64,000 nucleotides of DNA from Hahella sp. (lineage in GTDB: Bacteria > Pseudomonadota > Gammaproteobacteria > Pseudomonadales > Oleiphilaceae): contig JANQMN010000105.1 in assembly GCA_028280065.1 (NCBI GenBank), positions 140,796 to 204,795 of the forward strand. The letters are read 5' to 3'. The notes beneath the pieces are model-generated. The model was not told the origin of the DNA. It made no database searches and was given only the letters and a program-made list of their open reading frames with translations. Position 1 is the stretch's first letter, and the number at the start of each line of letters is the position of its first letter. Positions 59,800 through 64,000 of this stretch are shown here, one piece after another. The position numbers were made by a program, and so were the translations under genes.

Positions 59800-61443
59800 C
59801 TATAGCTCATCTAGTTGTTTTAAAGAAGATGTTTCTGAGCCTAGATTTACTTTGTTTTGGACATGGCTCATACACCATTCAGAAATCGCTGTAATACTGA
59901 GTGAAGGATTAACGCCTGGATTGGCTGAGACGGCTGACCCGTCACATACATACATGTTCTGATAGCCGAATACTTCGCATTTATCATTGATAACACCTTC
60001 GTTCTTGTCTTTGCCCATCACAGCACCGCCTAGAACATGAGCGGTTGAGGGTGTCCCGAATGCGGCTTCCGTAATGCCAGTTGTGGATTTACCCCCCATT
60101 ATCTTTTCAACTTCTTTGGTAACAGTATCGGATTCTGGAATATGCCTTGAAGGAGCAGGCCCCTGACCGAGGCCGCTTGTCAATCTGCCTCCTATGCCTC
60201 GTTTTAGTGATAACGTACTTTCCAAGTGTTGCATAAACAAAAGCATCACTGTTTTCTTGCCCCAGTTTTTGGCAAATAAAACCTTCAAGTTGTCTTTTGG
60301 GTTTGTCAGCATTATTCGTATAAAAGAGAGAAATCTTGTTAGAAAGGTGGTTCCCGTTACGTTGGGAGCTGTTAAAAGCTTCAAGATGCTTGAGTTTGCA
60401 TTGTAATTTATCGGCTCCACATGGCTGTTTTCATCAGTATGAAGGACTGAGCCAATTGCCACCCCTTGGGCGTAGTCAACTTTATCGTTAAAAGAGGTAA
60501 CTGAGTTTACGGTTTCGTTGTTGGTGCGAACATCTGCGCCAACTTGTTCCGATAAATTAGGGAGAGAGTTTTTGGCCTTAAGATTTAACAATAGAGGTAC
60601 TGTCCCTAGAACCCCGCCTGAAAAGATAACGCCTTTAGCGTACACAACCGTTTTTTGTTTCTTGCCATAGGGCTTGGAGCTCTTATAGGTGACGAAATAT
60701 CCCTGGCTACCATCTTTCTTGCCCGAAGGTATCACATCAATTACTTCTTTCTCTGCAGTGATCTTCGCGCCAATCTTTTGGGCAAGATAAAGATAGTTTT
60801 TATCTAGTGTATTTTTCGCATTGTATCGGCAGCCCGTCATACAGCTACCACATTCAATACAACCTTTTCTGTCTGGTCCTTCGCCTTGAAAATAAGGGTC
60901 CTGTTCAAAGTTACCTTGTTTTTCTTTGTCGGAAAAAAATATGCCAACGCGTGAAGGGTGAAATTCAGCTTCTTTTCCAAGGCGAGTCGCTAGCTCCTGA
61001 ATGACTTCATCAGCTTGCATAAGATGGGGGTTATTTGTCGCCCCTAACATATGTAAGGCTTCTTTGTAATAGGGCTTAAGAGCCTTTTCCCAGTCCTGAA
61101 GTTTTGACCAGCTGCCTGACTTAAAGAAAGCACTTTTAGGAGTGGGTAGTGTCCCACCATAGGTGAGAGATCCACCGCCAACGCCGACGCCTGAGTAAAC
61201 AGTGACATGTTTAAGAACAGTCATTTTCATGATGCCCCTAAAACCCAAAAGGGGCATCCACAACCAACGGTTTAGATTCCAAGCATTTTTTGCATAGCTA
61301 TTGTCTTTGTACCATTTTCCTTTTTCTATCACTAAAACTTTGTAGCCTTTTTGGCTAAGCCTCAAAGCGCTGACAGATCCGCCAAAACCGCTGCCAACAA
61401 TAATGTAGTCGTAGTTATTTTTTTCTAAACTATTGTTACTCAC
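59800..61443 (-). CDS. GMC-family FAD oxidoreductase (cholesterol-oxidase-like)
   Basis: A 547-residue flavoprotein. The N-terminal FAD Rossmann motif is YIIVGSGFGGSVSALRLSQK (residues ~13-32). The second GMC signature is VYSGVGVGGGSLTYGGTLPT. A Cys-rich segment, CIECGSCMTGCRYNAKNTLD, is typical of the cholesterol-oxidase-like subgroup. The C terminus has GTPSTAHVLGGAVMGKDKNE and VCDGSAVSANPGVNPSLSIT with the active-site His/Asn region. It would oxidise an alcohol or sterol-like substrate. It is 31 bases downstream of an aldehyde dehydrogenase gene, suggesting successive oxidation of alcohol to aldehyde to acid. Confidence 0.88.
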   Translation of the reverse strand: MSNNSLEKNNYDYIIVGSGFGGSVSALRLSQKGYKVLVIEKGKWYKDNSYAKNAWNLNRWLWMPLLGFRGIMKMTVLKHVTVYSGVGVGGGSLTYGGTLPTPKSAFFKSGSWSKLQDWEKALKPYYKEALHMLGATNNPHLMQADEVIQELATRLGKEAEFHPSRVGIFFSDKEKQGNFEQDPYFQGEGPDRKGCIECGSCMTGCRYNAKNTLDKNYLYLAQKIGAKITAEKEVIDVIPSGKKDGSQGYFVTYKSSKPYGKKQKTVVYAKGVIFSGGVLGTVPLLLNLKAKNSLPNLSEQVGADVRTNNETVNSVTSFNDKVDYAQGVAIGSVLHTDENSHVEPINYNANSSILKLLTAPNVTGTTFLTRFLSFIRIMLTNPKDNLKVLFAKNWGKKTVMLLFMQHLESTLSLKRGIGGRLTSGLGQGPAPSRHIPESDTVTKEVEKIMGGKSTTGITEAAFGTPSTAHVLGGAVMGKDKNEGVINDKCEVFGYQNMYVCDGSAVSANPGVNPSLSITAISEWCMSHVQNKVNLGSETSSLKQLDEL

Positions 61444-61474
61444 GATGACTCCCCAAACCTCATACTGACAAATA

Positions 61475-62938
61475 TCAAGATAAGCGCTTGAACTTAAACC
61501 AGAGCATTTTTACCAAGATGTTGTACATAGGTTTGTTCCATGGTGGCGCAACAAACTTTGTGATGTTGATTCGGCCTTTTCGTACCACCGTTTTTGCTTT
61601 GCTGAAATTCAGAAAACCTTCTTTACCATGGTAATGACCCATACCGGATGGCCCTATGCCGCCGAAAGGAGCATCGTCTATTGCTACGTGGCTAAGCGTG
61701 TCGTTGATACATGCGCCTCCGGAATGTGTTCTTGCTAGAACCGAGTCGCTACGTTGCTTGTCGTAGTCAAAGTAATACAAAGCTAAAGGTCGTGGCCTTT
61801 CGTTGACGTGTTGGATAGCCTCTTCGATATCGTCATAGGCTTTGATCGGTAGTAAGGGACCAAATATCTCCTCATTTTCGATAAGCATGCTTTCATTGGT
61901 GTCTAGGATGAGCGTCATTGGAAACTTTCTAGTACCATCAAAAGATTCATCAGAAGGGTTAATCGTGATGATTCGAGCACCTTTCTCTTCAGCATCTTTC
62001 ACATAGCTTTTTAAACGATTTAGCTGTCTGTCATTAATGATTGCTGTGTAATCCTCATTTGCTTTTAGCGATGGATAGTTGCGACTCATTGCTTTTACGA
62101 ATGCTTGTGCGAAAGCATTTACTTTCGACCTAGGTAAGAAAATGTAGTCCGGAGACACGCAGATTTGTCCGGCGTTCATACCTTTACCGAATGCAATTCG
62201 TTCTGCCGCTTCCTCGATGGGAAAGGAATCATGAATGATGGTTGGAGACTTGCCTCCCAATTCGAGCGTAACTGGCGTTAAGTGTTCGGCCGCTGCTCTC
62301 ATAACGATTTTCCCGACAGGAGTGGCACCCGTGAAAACTAAGTGATTGAATGGAAGCTTGGTAAACTCTGTGCTGACATCGACTTCACCGGTGAAAACTG
62401 CGACTTCATTCTTATCGAAAGTTGAGTGGATAAGCTTTTGTACGAGTTCGCCCGTTTTGGGAGCAAATTCGGACATTTTAATCATCGCCCGATTTCCAGC
62501 CGCTAATGCAGACACTAGAGGCGATAATCCAAGGAACAATGGGAAATTCCAAGGAACAACTATTCCAACGACACCTAATGGTTGATACATCACCTCAACC
62601 GTCGATGGCATTATCGTAAGCGGAGCCCTTCTTTTTTGCGTTTTCATCCACTTCTTGATTCGAGATTTGCTGTATTCGATTGCGTCTAATAATGGAAAGA
62701 TTTCTGCCAATAGCGTTTCAGACTCTGGTCGATTGCTAAAGTCCATAGAGATAGACGAAACAATCGCATCTGAGTTTTCAACAATTAGTGCTTTGAGTTT
62801 GTTGAGGCTACGAATCCTGTCTTTTGCGCTGGGCATCGGATTTTTTAGAAACTCTGCTTTTTGGGACGTGAGTTGACTATCCAGATAGCCGTAGTCTTGT
62901 TCTGTACTTATTTGTTCTATGGCACTCATTTCGTTCAC
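61475..62938 (-). CDS. Coniferyl-aldehyde-type dehydrogenase
   Basis: A 487-residue NAD(P)-dependent aldehyde dehydrogenase that oxidises an aldehyde to an acid. The cofactor and active-site features are PLGVVGIVVPWNFPLFLGLS, VTLELGGKSPTIIHD (general-base Glu) and GMNAGQICVSPDYIFLPRSK (nucleophile Cys, about residue 260). Further signatures are ENEEIFGPLLPIKAYDDIEE and FGGIGPSGMGHYHGKEGFLN. The length and the C-terminal extension match the CalB-like membrane-associated group acting on aromatic or long-chain aldehydes. It is probably co-transcribed with the GMC oxidoreductase gene. Confidence 0.9.
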   Translation of the reverse strand: MNEMSAIEQISTEQDYGYLDSQLTSQKAEFLKNPMPSAKDRIRSLNKLKALIVENSDAIVSSISMDFSNRPESETLLAEIFPLLDAIEYSKSRIKKWMKTQKRRAPLTIMPSTVEVMYQPLGVVGIVVPWNFPLFLGLSPLVSALAAGNRAMIKMSEFAPKTGELVQKLIHSTFDKNEVAVFTGEVDVSTEFTKLPFNHLVFTGATPVGKIVMRAAAEHLTPVTLELGGKSPTIIHDSFPIEEAAERIAFGKGMNAGQICVSPDYIFLPRSKVNAFAQAFVKAMSRNYPSLKANEDYTAIINDRQLNRLKSYVKDAEEKGARIITINPSDESFDGTRKFPMTLILDTNESMLIENEEIFGPLLPIKAYDDIEEAIQHVNERPRPLALYYFDYDKQRSDSVLARTHSGGACINDTLSHVAIDDAPFGGIGPSGMGHYHGKEGFLNFSKAKTVVRKGRINITKFVAPPWNKPMYNILVKMLWFKFKRLS

Positions 62939-63043
62939 CTATGGCTGAAATCAATATTCCCAAACAATTCACTTAATACTCGAGATTGTTTGTATCCGAA
63001 TGGCGAACACATCTGGTGAAAGGTTCGGAATCTGGTATTCATA

Positions 63044-63070
63044 GTGTCCACTAAACAATTAGGTGGACAC
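63044..63070. repeat. Perfect-arm dyad just upstream of the IS66 genes
   Basis: GTGTCCAC (63044-63051) and GTGGACAC (63063-63070) are perfect complements; pairing extends inward to CTAA/TTAG with a one-base bulge. The tnpA start lies four bases downstream. It may be part of the IS left end or a hairpin that limits read-through into the transposase genes. Confidence 0.55.
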
Positions 63071-63074
63071 CTAG

Positions 63075-63440
63075 ATGACCCAGTTAAGCGAGATCTCCCC
63101 TCATAAGAAACCTCGTCGTAAACATAGCCCCGCCTTTAAGGCTAAAATTGTACGCCTGTGTGAAGAATCCAATCGTTCCGTGGCAAGTATTGCCAGAGAG
63201 CATAACCTTAACGATAACCTGATCCATAATTGGCGGAAGAAGGCGAACGCTAGCAAAAGTGTTATACCTGCCCAGCCAGCCTTTATCGAACTTCCAAGCC
63301 AAGTGATCGATCCGGTCACGAGGGGTGAATCGCAGACGGTTCATTTTGAGGTCGCTTGCTTATCTGGAATCTTGAAAGTCGACTGGCCTATTGATCGCAT
63401 CCAAGATTCTGTCACCTGGTTGAAAGCCTTGCTCTCATGA
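63075..63440 (+). CDS. tnpA: IS66 TnpA (helix-turn-helix accessory protein)
   Basis: A 121-residue protein with an N-terminal helix-turn-helix: HSPAFKAKIVRLCEESNRSV then SIAREHNLNDNLIHNWRKKA, the hallmark of IS66 OrfA/IS3-like domains. The C-terminal region (VHFEVACLSGILKVDWPIDR) is the IS66 TnpA tail. It is needed with TnpB for transposition by TnpC. Its TGA overlaps the tnpB ATG. Confidence 0.9.
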   Translation: MTQLSEISPHKKPRRKHSPAFKAKIVRLCEESNRSVASIAREHNLNDNLIHNWRKKANASKSVIPAQPAFIELPSQVIDPVTRGESQTVHFEVACLSGILKVDWPIDRIQDSVTWLKALLS

Positions 63441-63772
63441 TTCAGGTCGAGCAGATTTGGTTGGCCACCGAACCATTGGATATGCGTGCGGGGCCTGACA
63501 AGCTGTTAGCTCGTGTAGTCGACGTCTTTGGCAGTGCACGTCCACATTGTGCCTATCTGTTTGCCAATCGGCGAGCCACACGAATGAAAGTGTTGATTCA
63601 TGACGGACTGGGACTCTGGCTCTGTGCCCGACGGTTGCATCGAGGCAAATTTCATTGGGGTGAGACCTGGCGTGGTCAGCAGGTACAACTCACATCGGAG
63701 CAATGGCACGCCTTAATTCAGGGTTTGCCTTGGCAGCGAATCGGTGTGGAAGGCATCATCTCAATTCTCTAG
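63437..63772 (+). CDS. tnpB: IS66 TnpB (Orf2 family)
   Basis: A 111-residue protein of the IS66 Orf2 family: LATEPLDMRAGPDKLLARVV near the N terminus, AYLFANRRATRMKVLIHDGL in the middle and WLCARRLHRGKFHWG after it. All are conserved family blocks. It starts in the ATGA overlap with tnpA. Confidence 0.93.
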   Translation: MIQVEQIWLATEPLDMRAGPDKLLARVVDVFGSARPHCAYLFANRRATRMKVLIHDGLGLWLCARRLHRGKFHWGETWRGQQVQLTSEQWHALIQGLPWQRIGVEGIISIL

Positions 63773-63862
63773 CGGACGATTATTTCATCACATCCAGCAG
63801 ATAAAGACCATTCGCATCATGGCGTATCGGCAGTGCTGCAATCTATTGGCATACTGCTTTGC

Positions 63863-64000
63863 ATGACGCCAAAGCCAAATCTTGATCAACTCACCCCAGA
63901 ACAACTTCGCCAATTAGCGGCGGAGTTGTTGACTCGTGTTGAGCAGCAAGACCAGGTCATCCGCCAAACCAATGCACTGAATGAAAAGCTCACCTATGAG
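63863..64000 (+). CDS. tnpC: IS66 TnpC transposase, N-terminal part (continues past window)
   Basis: The ATG at 63863 opens a frame running to the window end: MTPKPNLDQLTPEQLRQLAA then ELLTRVEQQDQVIRQTN. It is the leucine-zipper-like N terminus of the DDE transposase of IS66 elements. The catalytic core is outside the window. Confidence 0.85.
   Translation, partial: MTPKPNLDQLTPEQLRQLAAELLTRVEQQDQVIRQTNALNEKLTYE

Larger units (their letters stand above)
63044..64000 (+). mobile_element. IS66-family insertion sequence, left part (truncated by window end)
   Basis: The three-gene order tnpA-tnpB-tnpC with an ATGA overlap of the first two is diagnostic of the IS66 family. Only the first 46 codons of the large transposase gene lie in the window, so the right terminal repeat and target duplication cannot be seen. 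The exact left end is uncertain; the dyad at 63044-63070 is used as an approximate boundary. Confidence 0.85.

Overview
The window reads as chromosomal DNA of a heterotrophic, probably marine or plant-matter-degrading gammaproteobacterium, perhaps near the Cellvibrionales/Oceanospirillales. This placement is inferred from gene content only: a very large secreted beta-1,3-glucanase, the DUF3450-ExbB-ExbB-ExbD-TonB-TPR cassette, a PEP-CTERM protein and many two-component and c-di-GMP proteins. GC content looks moderate, near 45-50 percent.

Region 1 (1-7290) is the end of an exopolysaccharide/surface glycan locus: a GT2 tail, two GT4 glycosyltransferases, a NodU/TobZ-type carbamoyltransferase, a WcaJ-type initiating sugar-phosphate transferase and an FkbM methyltransferase.

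Region 2 (7451-19888) is the most interesting part. It is a lasso-peptide-like RiPP cluster inside the glycan locus. A 54-residue precursor gene at 13513-13677 (minus strand) has a leader of the paeninodin type (W-x2-P-x-L, Thr at -2), an Asp at core position 9 and a C-terminal Ser. It lies upstream of an asparagine-synthetase-like cyclase. Around it are two PqqD/RRE (B1) proteins, a B2 leader protease, an ABC exporter, an HprK-like kinase, a nucleotidyltransferase, a PAPS-dependent sulfotransferase, a PRMT-like methyltransferase (N-terminally truncated), a second FkbM methyltransferase and a flanking glycosyltransferase. The kinase and nucleotidyltransferase recall the paeninodin and pseudomycoidin systems. 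Sulfation would be an additional, to my knowledge undescribed, tailoring step. A ~183-bp palindromic MITE-like element supplies the stop codon of the nucleotidyltransferase gene.

Region 3 (19900-34940) is ordinary chromosome with remnants (a tRNA-like fragment and a DoxX fragment), two hypotheticals, a nucleoside hydrolase divergent from a nucleoside-binding BMP lipoprotein followed by a large hybrid histidine kinase and a REC-GGDEF regulator, the ergothioneine pair egtB-egtD, a DUF3047 protein, and a periplasmic binding protein/diguanylate cyclase pair.

Region 4 (35059-56166, all minus strand) is a beta-1,3-glucan (laminarin) utilisation locus. One long operon runs DUF3450-ExbB-ExbB-ExbD-TonB-TPR-sugar-binding protein-MalF-MalG-MalK-esterase-GH17. 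Next to it are a ~2846-residue secreted GH81+GH16 enzyme with several glucan-binding modules and a PEP-CTERM protein. Extracellular cutting, TonB energisation of outer-membrane entry, ABC import and periplasmic trimming would act in series, but no TonB-dependent receptor is encoded here.

Region 5 (56498-64000) holds a MarR-GNAT fusion regulator with two operator-like dyads, a GNAT acetyltransferase, a decayed chemoreceptor, a small helical hypothetical, a GMC oxidoreductase plus coniferyl-aldehyde-type dehydrogenase, and the left part of an IS66-family element cut by the window edge.
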